A stretch of 64,000 nt of DNA, from the NCBI GenBank assembly GCA_036346225.1, contig JARFIW010001456.1, positions 186,001 to 250,000 on the forward strand. The letters are read 5' to 3'. This stretch comes from Platerodrilus igneus. Taxonomy: Eukaryota > Arthropoda > Insecta > Coleoptera > Lycidae. Shown piece after piece: positions 26,301-36,600 of this stretch (position 1 is the first letter of the stretch; every line of letters begins with the position of its first letter). Position numbers and translations under genes: made by a program. The notes under the pieces are model-generated. The model was not told where the DNA came from. It worked only from the letters and a program-made list of their open reading frames with translations, and ran no database searches.

Positions 26301-27200
26301 ATCCTACTTAGCCGGTATACAGGAGCTTTTACGAATCCAACACTACTTACTGTATAAGATCCTTGTGGTAAATGTCTTCCCCAACGTAAGCAACTTAGAA
26401 GCCACAAGGTGGAAGGGTAAATTACTATGGGGGCATCGAAAGATTCCTAATCCTCTATAAAGAAAAAAAGGTTGGGTTTCATCAAGGGAAATTACACCGA
26501 GCGCAGCGCGGTTTGGAATATTAGGAAAGGAAAATTGTTTAGATTAATTAAGTTGATAAATAAAATAAATGTCAAAAAACCAAAATTTGGAAAAATTCAA
26601 ATTTTAACTCTAAATAACTTTTTAACAATTAATTTCTGTAAAAAACTAATTTTATATTTGAAATCAGCATGTAAAACTTAATAAAATGACATATTACTTA
26701 CCTTAATTGGCGAGGGGACCCTTTAAATGGAATGTTCCTTTAAATTATCTAAACCTCAATTTCGTAAGTATTTTTAACCTAGACTATTATTTATAACCAT
26801 TGTTTAGTATAGTTTACTCCAAAAAAAAGAGACAAATAGATCTCGAAAGCTCAAGTACTGAAGAAAAAAGAGAATTTGATTTTATTGCTGTTTTCCCCCC
26901 AAGATTATATATTTATCAATAACTCCACTCGGCAAGTAAGAAATTTCATTTATCAATTTATGATGATGCTTACAACTGAAGATAATTAAATGAGTGGCAA
27001 AATAAAGATTATTTTGAGTAGATTACTCTTGTTTTAAAATGTTGTAGGTTTTTGTATGCATTCAAGCATTTTTCTAACCATATATAAAAAAAGTTTTTAT
27101 AACAATTCAAGAATTAGAAAAACCTTACGTCAGCATTCCGATATTTGATTCATTTAGAAACAAGAAGCGTTTCTTATTTGAAGAAATATTTTAACTATTA
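26301..27200. other. Intronic sequence without recognisable feature
   Basis: Lies within intron 2 of the protease. No motif, RNA gene or clear repeat was seen. Confidence 0.5.
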
Positions 27201-27206
27201 CTTACA

Positions 27207-27277
27207 ATGTATGGTATTTCGCCTGGTTTTGCTTCAATACCATTTACAATTCTTCCATTGTCGGGAAGCCTCAGAGC
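27207..27277 (-). CDS. Serine protease exon 2 (activation site)
   Basis: This 71-base exon has an acceptor TTTGTTGCAG and a donor GTAAGT on the minus strand. Joined in phase to exon 1 it encodes ALRLPDNGRIVNGIEAKPGE and then IPYI. R-IVNG is the canonical zymogen cleavage site: after cutting, the new Ile N-terminus orders the active site. EAKPGEIPY is the conserved block that follows. The short propeptide is typical of digestive proteases. It ends in phase 0 and continues in exon 3, 19.8 kb away. Confidence 0.88.
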
Positions 27278-27325
27278 TGCAACAAACACTACTTAAGACA
27301 TATACTGTATAAATCGCTGCTTACC

Positions 27326-27371
27326 GTTAACTCCAATAACGAATAAAGAAAACAATGTTGCAAATATCATC
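27326..27371 (-). CDS. Serine protease exon 1 (signal peptide)
   Basis: The ATG at 27371 begins MIFATLFSLFVIGVN, a hydrophobic secretion signal. The exon ends in phase 1 at a GTAAG donor, 48 bases before exon 2, and completes Gly at the junction. A TATA-like ATATATTA lies about 40 bases upstream (near 27412), which is close for a promoter, so the transcription start is uncertain. Secretion into gut or haemolymph is the expected fate. Confidence 0.82.
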
Positions 27372-27822
27372 TTGTATTTAATACTAAGGTCTACAAAACC
27401 TCTGTGTAATATATACTTTATTCTCTATCTTAATCTATGAGTTCTAGGTCCAAGTACTCTCAGGTGTATTTCCTATATAATGCAACGTATGAAAAACACG
27501 CTAAATTGTGAAATAAACTCTGCAGGTCAACTAAAACGATACAAGGAATGTAAACTTGAGATTACCAAATCTGTCGCTGGATACGAGTAAAAAAAATTTT
27601 TCAAAAATAAAACCTTTTACAATTCAAAATATTTAAACTTCAAAAAACAATTACCTAAAATTTTCTAAAACATAGAAATAAATACGTTTCCTGAACGGAG
27701 TGAACGAAGACGTAAAAAAATTAATTTTATTGCGCAATCGATGTTCTGAAATGTCAGGTTTGCAAACGACGTAAACTAAACCAATTCCAATAAACAAACT
27801 TCTAAAAAGTTGAGGGTAGAGA
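27372..27822. other. Upstream region of the protease gene
   Basis: No coding sequence. TATA-like motifs occur near 27412 and 27475, but neither could be confirmed as a promoter. Confidence 0.4.
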
Positions 27823-27978
27823 TTGGGTTTAGCGCCAGCAGAAATTTTATGAATATAGGGTATCAATCGACGCAGAATGACAAGCTGAGTCGAATGGTAC
27901 CGGTCCCTATGTGCGGAAACTTCCGGTTAAAAAGTTATGATTTTTTAAATATTATAATGTTTTTACATAGAAATCAAT
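27823..27978 (+). repeat. Left inverted arm
   Basis: Inverted copy of 29682-29836. Shared landmarks include TTTAGCGCCAGCAGAAATTT and GCGGAAACTTCCGG. Confidence 0.9.
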
Positions 27979-27980
27979 AG

Positions 27981-28058
27981 TAACCTAACCTAACCTAACC
28001 TAACCTAACCTAACCTAACCTAACCTGACCTGACCTGACCTGACCTAACCTAACCTAA
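27981..28058. repeat. Telomere-like (TAACC)n tract
   Basis: About fifteen consecutive TAACC units, i.e. TTAGG on the minus strand, the usual insect telomere repeat. A central run of four units carries G in place of the second A (TGACC). Confidence 0.95.
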
Positions 28059-28214
28059 CATAACTTAATTAATTAATAATATTTGCTGACCGTTTAGCCG
28101 CATACAGCGTTTCCAGAGAGCACCGCGTGGAGGCGGTCAGCTTCACTCTCCTGTCCCTCAGTAAACCATCATCGGGACTAGCCTTAAGGCCTAGGCGCGG
28201 AAGTCGCCATACTC

Positions 28215-28399
28215 TCAGTGAACTGCATGCAAAAGAGCCTCCATTGAGTCGAGTTTACGTTTATGAACGTCTCGACCCCAAAGGTACTCACACAAGAAGA
28301 AGGCAAACTCTTCATAAGGCACCGAGTTCCGTTGACGGAACCAGTCCTTGGCTGGGCGCCAAGATGCCTCAATCCGTTGTGTATGAGTACCATCTGGAG
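28215..28399 (-). CDS. Merlin transposase exon 3 (third catalytic residue)
   Basis: After an acceptor TTTTCTTAG the exon reads APDGTHTQRIEASWRPAKDW, containing the Glu of EASWRP that completes the DDE triad in this family. It continues with RNSVPYEEFAFFLCEYLWGR and KRKLDSMEALLHAVH, then TGA. This is the normal C-terminal organisation of Merlin transposases. A few more in-frame codons follow the TGA (EYGDFRA then TAG), so the TGA may be a mutation near the true end. Confidence 0.78.
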
Positions 28400-28441
28400 C
28401 TAAGAAAAAAAATAATTAGAAAATAAAAATAAATTACTTAC

Positions 28442-28803
28442 CAACAAACCGATTCTCAAGGTCGCTGTGGTTGACCGTCTTATGAATGAACCCATGTTCA
28501 CTCAGCTGGTTGTAGGCCGCCCACGAGTCCGTGTGAATCTCGGTTCCGGGAAGAACTTTCTCCTTGATGGTCGGGATCAAAGTGGCAGAATCACGGTAAT
28601 CAACCACTTGCATTACAATATCTTCCCGACCATCTTCGATCATACCGAGGACCCAATGGCCCTCAATAATTCGGCCCCTCTCGTATTTGCGGCGCCCGAA
28701 CTTCGCCTCGTCGATTTGGACTATATGTCCAGGTCCTCCAAGCATAACGTCTGATTGCCGAAAACTAAAGTCATCGACAATCATTTCTCGGCAATATCGA
28801 TTC
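28442..28803 (-). CDS. Merlin transposase exon 2 (ISXO2-like DDE core)
   Basis: A 362-base exon with good splice sites on both sides (TTTTTAG acceptor, GTAAGT donor). It begins NRYCREMIVDDFSFRQ, continues with PGHIVQIDEAKFGRRKYERG (first catalytic Asp), GHWVLGMIEDG, and ends with GTEIHTDSWAAYNQL (second catalytic Asp) and HKTVNHS...FV. It is fully open. With exon 3 the triad is complete, which is unusual among the decayed elements here. Introns of 38-42 bases separate the exons. Confidence 0.82.
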
Positions 28804-28845
28804 CTAAAAATAAAATTTAGATAAAAAAATAATAAATTACTTACC

Positions 28846-29205
28846 AAGCAACAATGGTGTCTTGTCCCAAGAGCGCCCGGTCTTCTTGATCGAGATCAGC
28901 GCATTCATCGCGCACCAACTCTACTGGCCAATCATGGGCAAAGCCGTACATGAGCCAGCGACCTGGTACGGCTTGAGATGGGCATGGGAAAGCCAGGTGC
29001 CATCCGCCACGGACTTAGAGCTGTTGCACGCTCGTTTGGGGCATTTAAAGCGGTCAATACCATGTTGGCCCTCGGTGTACAGCCTCATCGCTGTCCTGCA
29101 ATCAGGAGTCACTCTAGGAATGAGGCCCTGGTCAACGGCCCATCGCCGACCATCTGCTTCCATAGGAAGCCTCCGCGTATTCCAAATACGCTGATAGCCA
29201 CTCAT
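28846..29205 (-). pseudogene. Merlin transposase exon 1 (zinc-binding N-terminus), one frameshift
   Basis: From the ATG at 29205 the frame covers an N-terminal region with CPKRAC and GTWLSHAHLKPYQ, matching the zinc-ribbon and GTWF-type linker of the family. Near 28955 the frame must shift by one base to read WLMYGFAHDWPVELVRDE and DRALLGQDTIVAW, which then splices in phase into exon 2 at a GTAAGT donor. That single shift is the only clear coding defect seen in the transposase apart from the late TGA in exon 3. Confidence 0.68.
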
Positions 29206-29590
29206 TCTAAATCAAAAAGAAATAAAGAATTAAAATAAACAAGAATTCACTTACCTTAACAAAATGCGACTGATGTGGTTGAAAGCTGAAGCACAAATGA
29301 AGAATAAAGCAAGAAAAAGCAAGAAAAACTGAAAATGAAAAATTGCTGACCCGTAGCGTCTGAAAGCTAACTGACAACTGAAACGTAATTTCAGTAGTTG
29401 CTAGAGTTATATCTTATTATCCCGTGATGAGGAGCAGCCAATAGGAAGAGAGGTAGAGTCTATTTAGAAAAGGGGTGGTACCTTCTCACCTGCACATGCG
29501 TATTAACACATATTGACATTCTTTTCGATTATCGATGGTCGATGATCATTTTCTTTTTGATAAATTCATTCTAATTTTAATTTATAATTT

Positions 29591-29650
29591 TAGCTTAGGT
29601 TAGTTAAGGATAGGTTACCTAAGGATAAGTTACTTAAGGATAGGTTATGT
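29591..29650. repeat. Degenerate telomere-like tract, right side
   Basis: TTAGGTTAGTTAAGGATAGG-type sequence in the opposite orientation to the left tract, immediately inside the right arm. Confidence 0.6.
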
Positions 29651-29681
29651 CCTGGGAGGCTAGGAGAGTGTTGTTTAGTGT

Positions 29682-29836
29682 TGATTTCTATGTAAAAACA
29701 TTATAATATTTAAAAAAATCATAACTTTTTAACCGGAAGTTTCCGCACATAGGAACCGGTACCATTCGACTCAGCTCGTCATTCTGCTTCGATTGATACC
29801 CTATATTAATAAAATTTCTGCTGGCGCTAAATCCAA
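29682..29836 (-). repeat. Right inverted arm
   Basis: Inverted copy of 27823-27978. Confidence 0.9.
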
Positions 29837-30052
29837 CCTGAGCCAAGTTGAGAATTTGCTCTTCTGTCTGTAACTGAAACCGCTTTAGAGTTTTCCGACG
29901 TATGATATTAGACAATTTGCTCCTAATCAGATCATTTTAGTCTGCTCAGTGAGAGGCAACGGAAAAGCATATTTAATTTCCTTTTTCCCAAGGCAGTAGA
30001 GGTTTTACAAAAACCGCTGGAAAATTTACTTTCATTTAAACCAATGTAGAAG

Positions 30053-30166
30053 TGTGAAGTAAAAACCAGAACTTATTTGGCTTTATTCAACGTAAACAAC
30101 GTCAAAAACTGACATTTCCAAACTAGATTACTGGAATCATAAACGGCGGTCCGTCTCTTCACCACA
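30053..30166 (-). repeat. 3' LTR of the compact gypsy element
   Basis: 114 bp. Lacks a 25-base segment present in the other LTR, probably through slippage between two AACAAC copies. Confidence 0.92.
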
Positions 30167-30178
30167 GTCTTCTATCCT

Positions 30179-31534
30179 TTAAAAACAATGGTAATCATCA
30201 AGGTACTGAGGGCGCTTACGCATCCGTTCAGAGCATCTGACCGACACTCGCCCAGAGGAGGAGGAGGGGCTTAGACATTCGCCAGACAGGTCAGTAGTTG
30301 GCGGTATCTCAGCGAGCATTCTCTCATCATAGCTCGCGGGAGTCGGTAGCGTTGAACGAAGAGCCGCACCTTCCTTTTCAGGACTATCATTGGAGCCTCC
30401 TAATTGTGAATCAATGTAATCAACATAGCCTTCAGTCCCGATGGGAGCTAAATGTCTGTTAGAAACTGTTGTTTCTCTACCATCACGCAGACGTACAAAT
30501 GAATAATTCGGATTTGCTTCTAAAAGTTCTACCTTTTGTACAATGGGTTCATACTTGCTGGACCGAAGATACTGTTTTAATAAAATCGGACCTGGACTCG
30601 TCAACCAAGTAGGCAGCGAGTGTCCGTTAGAAGTCCGTCGGCAATGAGAGAACATCCTTTCATGAGGTGTTGCATTAGTTGCGGTGCAGAGTAACGATCT
30701 GATGGAATGTAAAGCCTCCTGCAAAACCGATTCCCATTGAGTAATTTTTAAATTTCTAGATTTAAGAGCAAGTTCTAAGGTCTTCCAAATAATCGCATTT
30801 TCTCTTTCTATCTGACCATTTCCCTGGGGGTTGTAAGCAGTTGTTTGGTTAGTAGCGACACCATTAGAGCGAAGGAACTCATTAAGTTTCAGAGAAACAA
30901 AAGCAGTTCCTCTATCAGAATGGAAGAAGCTTGGAAATCCAAATAATGAGAAAATTTGTAACAAACTTTTGATGACAGATTCAGCAGATACGTCGGGCGT
31001 TGGAAAAGCAAAAGGGAATCTCGAGTATTCATCCACTACAGTCAAGAGATACTTATTGTTGGTGGCAGACGGTAAAGGTCCTTTGAAGTCGAGAGATAGT
31101 CTCTCGAAAGGTTTAGTCGCGTGTATTAATTTGCCCTCATTTTTGCAGAAACAAGGCTTAACTTCACAGCAGATAGGACATGAAAGTGTCATCTTCCTTA
31201 TTTCTTGTGTGGAATAAGGCAGATTCTTTGAGCGAATCCAATGGATCATCCTGGTTATGCCCGGATGGCATAGTGACTGATGCAGTTCAAACAGTTTTTG
31301 ATCATTGGTTATGGAAGCACAAGTCTTGGACACATTTCTAAAAAACATATCGGAGACAGTGTTGTCCGATCCAGGACGATACACAATGTCATATTTAAAA
31401 TTGGATAGTTCTAAACGCCTCCTTAAAATTTTGTTATTTTTGATTTTTCCATGACGCTTGACGTCAAACATAAACGACACGGATTTCTGATCAGTGACGA
31501 GCCGAAAGAATCGGCCGATTAAAAAAGTCTCCAT
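30179..31534 (-). CDS. Integrase with end of RNase H, compact gypsy element
   Basis: The 451-residue frame starts within RNase H (TDQKSVSFMFD near residues 14-24). It carries an integrase zinc-binding region (H95...CPICC at 119-123), and a catalytic core with D149 (LSLDFKGPLP), D207 (HSDRGTAF) and E243 (GNGQIEREN). A C-terminal tail with RLRDGRETTVSNRHLAPIG follows. All three catalytic residues are present. The first codon is only the first Met after a frameshift from the preceding reverse transcriptase/RNase H frame, with which it overlaps by 16 bases. The enzyme would insert the cDNA copy into the genome. Confidence 0.88.
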   Translation of the reverse strand: METFLIGRFFRLVTDQKSVSFMFDVKRHGKIKNNKILRRRLELSNFKYDIVYRPGSDNTVSDMFFRNVSKTCASITNDQKLFELHQSLCHPGITRMIHWIRSKNLPYSTQEIRKMTLSCPICCEVKPCFCKNEGKLIHATKPFERLSLDFKGPLPSATNNKYLLTVVDEYSRFPFAFPTPDVSAESVIKSLLQIFSLFGFPSFFHSDRGTAFVSLKLNEFLRSNGVATNQTTAYNPQGNGQIERENAIIWKTLELALKSRNLKITQWESVLQEALHSIRSLLCTATNATPHERMFSHCRRTSNGHSLPTWLTSPGPILLKQYLRSSKYEPIVQKVELLEANPNYSFVRLRDGRETTVSNRHLAPIGTEGYVDYIDSQLGGSNDSPEKEGAALRSTLPTPASYDERMLAEIPPTTDLSGECLSPSSSSGRVSVRCSERMRKRPQYLDDYHCF

Positions 31535-32943
31535 TGTCTCAGAGATTCTACTATGGCATACGCTTCTTTTTCTACAGCAGAGTGTCGTCTTTCGCTGTCA
31601 GAAAGTGTCCGTGAGAAGAACGTGACAGGCCTCCCATCTTGAGAAAGAGTAGCTGCTATTTCGAAGTCGGAAGCGTCTGTCTCCACAATGAAAAGAACGT
31701 TAGGTTCGATGGCGGAGATGACTGACTTAGCTATAAAAGCTTTTATCTCTTCAAAACTCCGAAGAGCTTCAGAAGATATGGAAAACGTCTTACATTGTAT
31801 GAGTGGTCGCACTACCTCAGAGAATTTTGGTACCCACTTTGAATAGTGGGAGAAAGTGCCAAGTAGTCTACGAAGAGCTACCGGATTATTAGGCGGTTCG
31901 AGTTGTATCAAAGAACGCGCGGCTCCGTGGCGTAGTGGTATGTGTGTACTATTACGCCCAAGGTCCCGGGTTCGAATCCCGACACGGTCCGCTTGAAAAA
32001 TGTTAGGCGAGCATTTTTCACAAAAATACACCCTCGTTCGGATGAGAGGTAAAATGGAGGTCCCGTGTGTGAGTGTTGTCACGCACGTTAAAGATCCCTA
32101 CCTTGCTTGGAACAGCAAGGGTTCGGCAAAATTCAAAATTTTCCAGGTAACAAAAACTCGCTTCCTGGCCAATGTAGTACCTTCGGGTGGAGCATTGGAA
32201 AAATCACATGTAATGTATCAAAGAACGAAGCCTTTCAGCATCAGGCCTAATAGTTTTGTTTTCTATTGTATAGCCTAGTAGGTTAATGGTTGTTAATGAA
32301 AACTTTGATTTTTCTTTATTCAATGTCAAGTTGTATTTTCCTGCGGTTTCTAGGAATCTTTTAAGGTTAGAGTCGTGTTCCGCTTGATTAATTCCACAGA
32401 CAGTGACGTCATCGAGATAGGCGTACACTCCAGATAGGTCTTCTTTTTGTATTATAGAATTGATAGCTCTTTGAAACGCAGCAACCCCATTAGTAACACC
32501 TAACGGAATACGCAGAAATTGATATAAGTTGCCATTAGCCTCGAAAGCAGTGTACAATCTCTCTTTTTCTGCAATCGATATTTAATGTAAGCACTTTTAA
32601 GATCGAGGCTGCTGAAGACTAGATTTCTAGAAACTTTAGCAATTATTTCTTCTAAGTTAGGAACGGGGTAATCGTCTAACTCTGTAAATCGATTAATGGT
32701 TTGAGCATAGTTTATAACCATTCGTTTCTTATGATCGTTGACTCGGATCACGAGTGCTTGAGCTCGCCAAGGAGAGTTGCTATATTCGATAACCCCATCG
32801 GAAAGTAATTTGTCGACCTCGGTTTTAATGAATGATAAGTCTTCCAGGGTATGCTTAACAGATTTTACAACAATAGGTCGACAACCTGGAGAGACGTTTG
32901 TGAAAAGTTGGACTGGCGGGATTGTAGCCTGAGCTAAACTACA
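31519..32943 (-). pseudogene. Reverse transcriptase/RNase H of the compact gypsy element, broken
   Basis: The minus-strand order is: PIVVKSVKHTLEDLSFIKTE and DGVIEYSNSPWRAQALV, then NDHKKRMVINYAQTINRF and FSSLDLKSAY. After a frameshift come LYTAFEANGNLYQFLRIPLG and the catalytic YLDD motif (AYLDDVTVCG). After the SINE, PNNPVALRRLLGTFSHYSKW and the RNase H block ETDASDFEIAATLSQDG follow. The SINE plus its 14-bp duplication falls between RLRSLI and LEPPNN. Catalytic residues survive, but the frameshift and insertion prevent expression of one polyprotein. Confidence 0.88.
31918..32213 (+). mobile_element. tRNA-derived SINE with 14-bp target duplication
   Basis: A 296-bp insertion flanked by perfect copies of TGTATCAAAGAACG (31904-31917 and 32214-32227). 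The head looks like a tRNA with A box TGGCGTAGTGG (31928-31938) and B box GGTTCGAATCC (31969-31979), the internal promoter of RNA polymerase III. The body contains CACGTTAAAGATCCC (about 32083-32097), resembling a conserved SINE core. It interrupts the reverse transcriptase gene in antisense. Confidence 0.92.
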
Positions 32944-33860
32944 TTATTTAAAAGATGGATCAGATCCTCCGAACGCTAATTCTAAAGTGTCATGCAATTT
33001 AAGGAAATCGTCGCCAACTATGACATCTGCACATAAATTTTTGAAAAATAAGAAGCATAAGTTTTTGTAGGTACGTCCTTGAATACACAAATTAACCGAA
33101 CAACGTCCGTCAACTTTTGCAGATAAATCCAATGATGCCATGTTAATTTGTTCATTTGAAGCTGTTATTTGAAGACCACAACGCTTGGCAAGAGAAAGAT
33201 CTATGAAACTGGAAGTACTCCCAGTATCAATAAAACAGTTAACATCGTTGTTGTTGAGTTTTATAGGGATGGTGGCTTTTTCTAATCCGGATTTAGTAAC
33301 AGCCGATACAATGAGTGCCAGATGACCGCTAGAGCTCTCTGCAGGGTAATCTTCCATCGAGGGCGTGTTTTCAGTGGCGGCTGTGACATTCTCCGTTGTA
33401 GAAACAGATTTACTTCTACAAACCTTTGAAAAGTGCCCTCGTTTGAAACAATTATTACAAGTTACCCCATAAGCAGGGCAATTAATCCTTTTGTGGGGCT
33501 GTGCACCACCGCAGAAATAACATTTGTACCTGGGTTTTATAGTAGTTACACAGGTTGTATTTGAAGTAGAACTTAGCGAATTTGTAAACGTAGGCAATGT
33601 AAAACTTGTTGAATGTAGGAATGCATTCTCCAAAGTCCGAGCTGTTGCGTGCGTCTTTAGAAGATCTAGATTATCTTCTTCTAGTAGTCTTTGCCTAATT
33701 GCATTTGAAGACAGCCCAGCAATAAAAGAATCTCTAACATAATCTCTCTTGTTTTCTTCAGCCGTCACAGCTTTAAAATCGCAGTCTTTGGCTAGCTTAT
33801 CTAATACCGATAGATATTGATCTACAGACTCTCCAGTTTTTTTGTTTACGGGTGGCTAGA
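32944..33860 (-). CDS. Gag C-terminus, zinc knuckle and protease, compact gypsy element
   Basis: An open frame of 274 residues from the first Met (33768), which extends upstream without a start to about 33850 where it should continue the Gag N-terminus after a frameshift. It contains FIAGLSSNAIRQRL (capsid-like), a CCHC nucleic-acid-binding knuckle CNNCFKRGHFSKVC (residues 104-117) and the aspartic protease active site DTGS (181-184). It ends SDPSFK just before pol sequence in another frame. Gag packages the RNA; the protease would process the polyprotein. Confidence 0.85.
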
Positions 33861-34147
33861 AGATGGCGTGCGTACGCAGTATTTTTCGGCTTAAGGTAAA
33901 TATTTTCCAAAATTGTATACGTTTCTTCTAAAGTTTTACAATCACTGATCAACTCAAATATACTAGGGGCAACCCGGTTTATCAATATTTGTAACTTCAA
34001 GGTTTTAGTCAGTTTAACTTTTCTTTCTTCGGCTTCTAGAAAATTGTTAAATGTTCTTTTCCAGTATGTCCATTCTTGAGCCGCGGAGCTGGAGTTAGCA
34101 TCTGTTTCAAATTGCTCAGGTCTTAGATACTTTTCTATACCATCCAT
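33797..34147 (-). CDS. Gag N-terminus, compact gypsy element
   Basis: Starts MDGIEKYLRPEQFETD 57 bases after the 5' LTR, a start typical of a widespread arthropod gypsy lineage. EWTYWKRTFNNFLEAEE and ETYTILENIYLKPKN are retrotransposon gag-type blocks. The frame runs out after RHLLATRKQ; the continuation lies in the frame of 32944-33860, so a one-base change near 33850 separates them. Confidence 0.82.
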   Translation of the reverse strand: MDGIEKYLRPEQFETDANSSSAAQEWTYWKRTFNNFLEAEERKVKLTKTLKLQILINRVAPSIFELISDCKTLEETYTILENIYLKPKNTAYARHLLATRKQKNWRVCRSISIGIR

Positions 34148-34203
34148 GGGTTTGTTTGGTTTTGTGGTTTTCTTATGATTGTTTTGTTTTACGTTAAATA
34201 AAT

Positions 34204-34346
34204 TGTGAAGTAAAAACCAGAACTTATTTGGCTTTATTCAACGTAAACAACTTATACTTTACAGATAAATAACAACGTCAAAAACTGACATTTCAAAACA
34301 TACTAAATTATTGGAATCGTAAACGGCGGTCCGTCTCTTCACCACA
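34204..34346 (-). repeat. 5' LTR of the compact gypsy element
   Basis: 143 bp, ending at the AGAAG target duplication. Otherwise near-identical to the 114-bp copy, so the insertion is fairly recent. Confidence 0.92.
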
Positions 34347-34351
34347 AGAAG

Positions 34352-36600
34352 TGAAGGAATTTACTCTTATAAGAAATACAATGTGATTTTCTCTATATGA
34401 ACTATATGTGTGTGGAAGAGAGATATATACATACATTAACCTAGTTACACCAGCTTGTCTGTCTCATAAACCTGAGGGCATTTTATTAACTTGCTTTTTC
34501 TAACGCTTTACCCCAGAATACGCAAGGTTACACAATATTAGCACAAAGTGATTTTTATAACCCTTGGCCCATTTGCTATCTGTATGAGAGATAACACATA
34601 AATTTAATTATCTCTATTGCAAACCTTATGTTTAATACCTAATAACCACTTAATAACAGTATCTACGAATACACATGCAAATTCTTTGCAGTATGAACAC
34701 TATCTTAATTAACCTTAAAGTATGCAAGACCTGTCTTACCAAATTTTAAGGCCGCGATCGGATGTATGGTTGACTGCCTAAAATCCATCAAAAAACAGGT
34801 TATTCTGTTTGGTAAATAACTTTTGTTGGATTGAAAATATGCAGAATGTAACTTCACCATTAGACTCACAAAACTTTGTACTTTCTAACGAAGGTTTGCT
34901 TTTTTTCTAAAGTGGAGTAATAAGCAAGAAATAGCTGTTAAAAGTAATGTTAAAATTCACTTACTTTATTTTAGTTACTACATCTAACAATCAATTTGTA
35001 TATAAAAAAAAGCATTCGTTGGATAGCAGAATACATATATAATCGTTCTGTTAAAAAAAAAATCAAAAATATTGATCATGATAGTCGTAGTGTACTGAAT
35101 GGATTTTATTGAATTATTACATTAATTGTACGCCATTTTAATAGAAATTGTTCACGACTTTTTCCGAAGATGGCACTGTTAATGATGTGTAGAATAAGGT
35201 TTAAAACCAGAATATTTCAAATTGAATTATTTTGGACTTTGTTTTGTCGCATTGAAATGAAGTAAACTAATAATATATGGTGAATTGATAAGTGTAATAT
35301 AATAATGATTGGATTAATTGCGAATATTTATGAAGCCAAAAATGACATAACCTCAACATCCATGGTTGTTTGTAAACTTCCATGTTTATGTTTACAAGCG
35401 ATAAGTAAATTATTACAGCAGTGTTATTTTGTGAAGCTTATACTATGTTATAATAGTTTTTTAAAAAAAGGGTAGTGTGCCATATCCCAAAACGTAACTA
35501 GATACTCTACAATATTCAATATAAGCAAAATATTGCATCATGTTAGCAAGAGTAATGTTTATTAAAATATCTTAGTCGAACCCTCGCAGGGAATAGGATA
35601 CATTTTGTTACAAAATAGGTTGAGAGTTTGGTGCTCGGCAAAATGATTTACAAATTTGAACGATCTGGGGGAGGACGTTCTCAAAAAACGATAATTTTTC
35701 CTACATTATTTTACACTTCACTTTGGGGACGTTCATTGTCTTGTGTATCTTCACCAGGGGTCTGCAATGGTAATTATATTTTCAATTTGAAAAGTGTCAA
35801 AATCAGCTTTAAATATATAGGCAACTTATTAGTGTTCCCATTCTTTACCCACACGTAGCAGACTTCCGTCATTTTTTGGTCATACAAAGTTCACATGTAA
35901 CGTCAAATAGATGTGATAATGACATTTTCTCAAATTGTGCTGCCGGCAAAAAATGGTTATAATAAACAATAAACTTCAAAACTTCCACTAATTATGAAAT
36001 ATATTTTAGGCTAAATTAAAAATAAAAGTGTAAAAGTTTATTTAGGATTAAACAATTTACGAAACTAGACCTAACTTTAGGCATTAGAAATAAACCATAA
36101 AAGAATTTCTTTTTGGTTTATTCTGTCAAAAAATAGCTATTTTGTTACATTAAATTGACTCTGTCAAAAACGACTAAACGTTTATTTCAATAAATATTTC
36201 AAACTAATAGAATATTTGGGGTCTTCGATTTAATATTTTTCATCAAATGCTAATATCGAAAAAGGTATTTCCAATACAAAAAAACTTTGAGTTGTTACCT
36301 GTAAAGTGTGCTTTATTAAAACAAAATTATTACAAATGTTTTATTTTTAATGAATAACTAACAAAATAAAAATAGGTTCAATTGTTGTAACATTTACAAT
36401 AATGTGTATATAGGTATTTTTGATCAGTAAGTCATTACCAACCAAAAACTTAAAAGGAATACTGTTTTACACAATACGTAGCAATGTAAATGATATAAAA
36501 CTATTGGTGAAAAGAAGGGAATAACAAGCATTTGTAAATAATATTTTTTAAACCCCACATTTTAAGGTCAATAGATAAATGTTTAGTAATAAATATACGA
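34352..36600. other. No recognisable feature
   Basis: AT-rich, with short frames only. A 76-codon frame at 35628-35858 carries no recognisable motif. Confidence 0.5.

Larger units (their letters stand above)
27823..29836 (-). mobile_element. Merlin-type DNA transposon inside long inverted arms
   Basis: A 156-bp left arm (27823-27978) and a 155-bp right arm (29682-29836) are inverted copies of each other with few differences. Just inside each arm lies a TTAGG-like tract (27981-28058 and 29591-29650). Between them a spliced ISXO2/IS1016-like transposase is encoded on the minus strand. Whether the arms are the Merlin ends proper or belong to a surrounding foldback element is not settled, because no clear 8-9-bp target duplication was found. 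Confidence 0.7.
30053..34346 (-). mobile_element. Compact Ty3/gypsy LTR retrotransposon
   Basis: Short LTRs (30053-30166, 114 bp; 34204-34346, 143 bp) begin TGTGAAGT and end CACCACA. They are flanked by a perfect 5-bp duplication AGAAG (30048-30052 and 34347-34351). Gag, zinc knuckle, protease, reverse transcriptase, RNase H and integrase are read in that order on the minus strand. Frameshifts occur near 33850, 32600 and 31525, and a SINE (31918-32213) sits in pol. No env. No clear tRNA primer site was found next to the 5' LTR. Confidence 0.92.

Noticed and set aside
27981..28058. A chromosome end
   Set aside because: The tract is short, interrupted by variant units, mirrored on the other side of a transposon, and followed by ordinary sequence and genes.
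31920..31990. A functional tRNA gene
   Set aside because: A and B boxes are present, but the segment is the head of a 296-bp insertion with its own target duplication, so it is a SINE.
35628..35858. 76-codon frame in an otherwise empty region
   Set aside because: No recognisable motif, no promoter or splice context; length is expected by chance.
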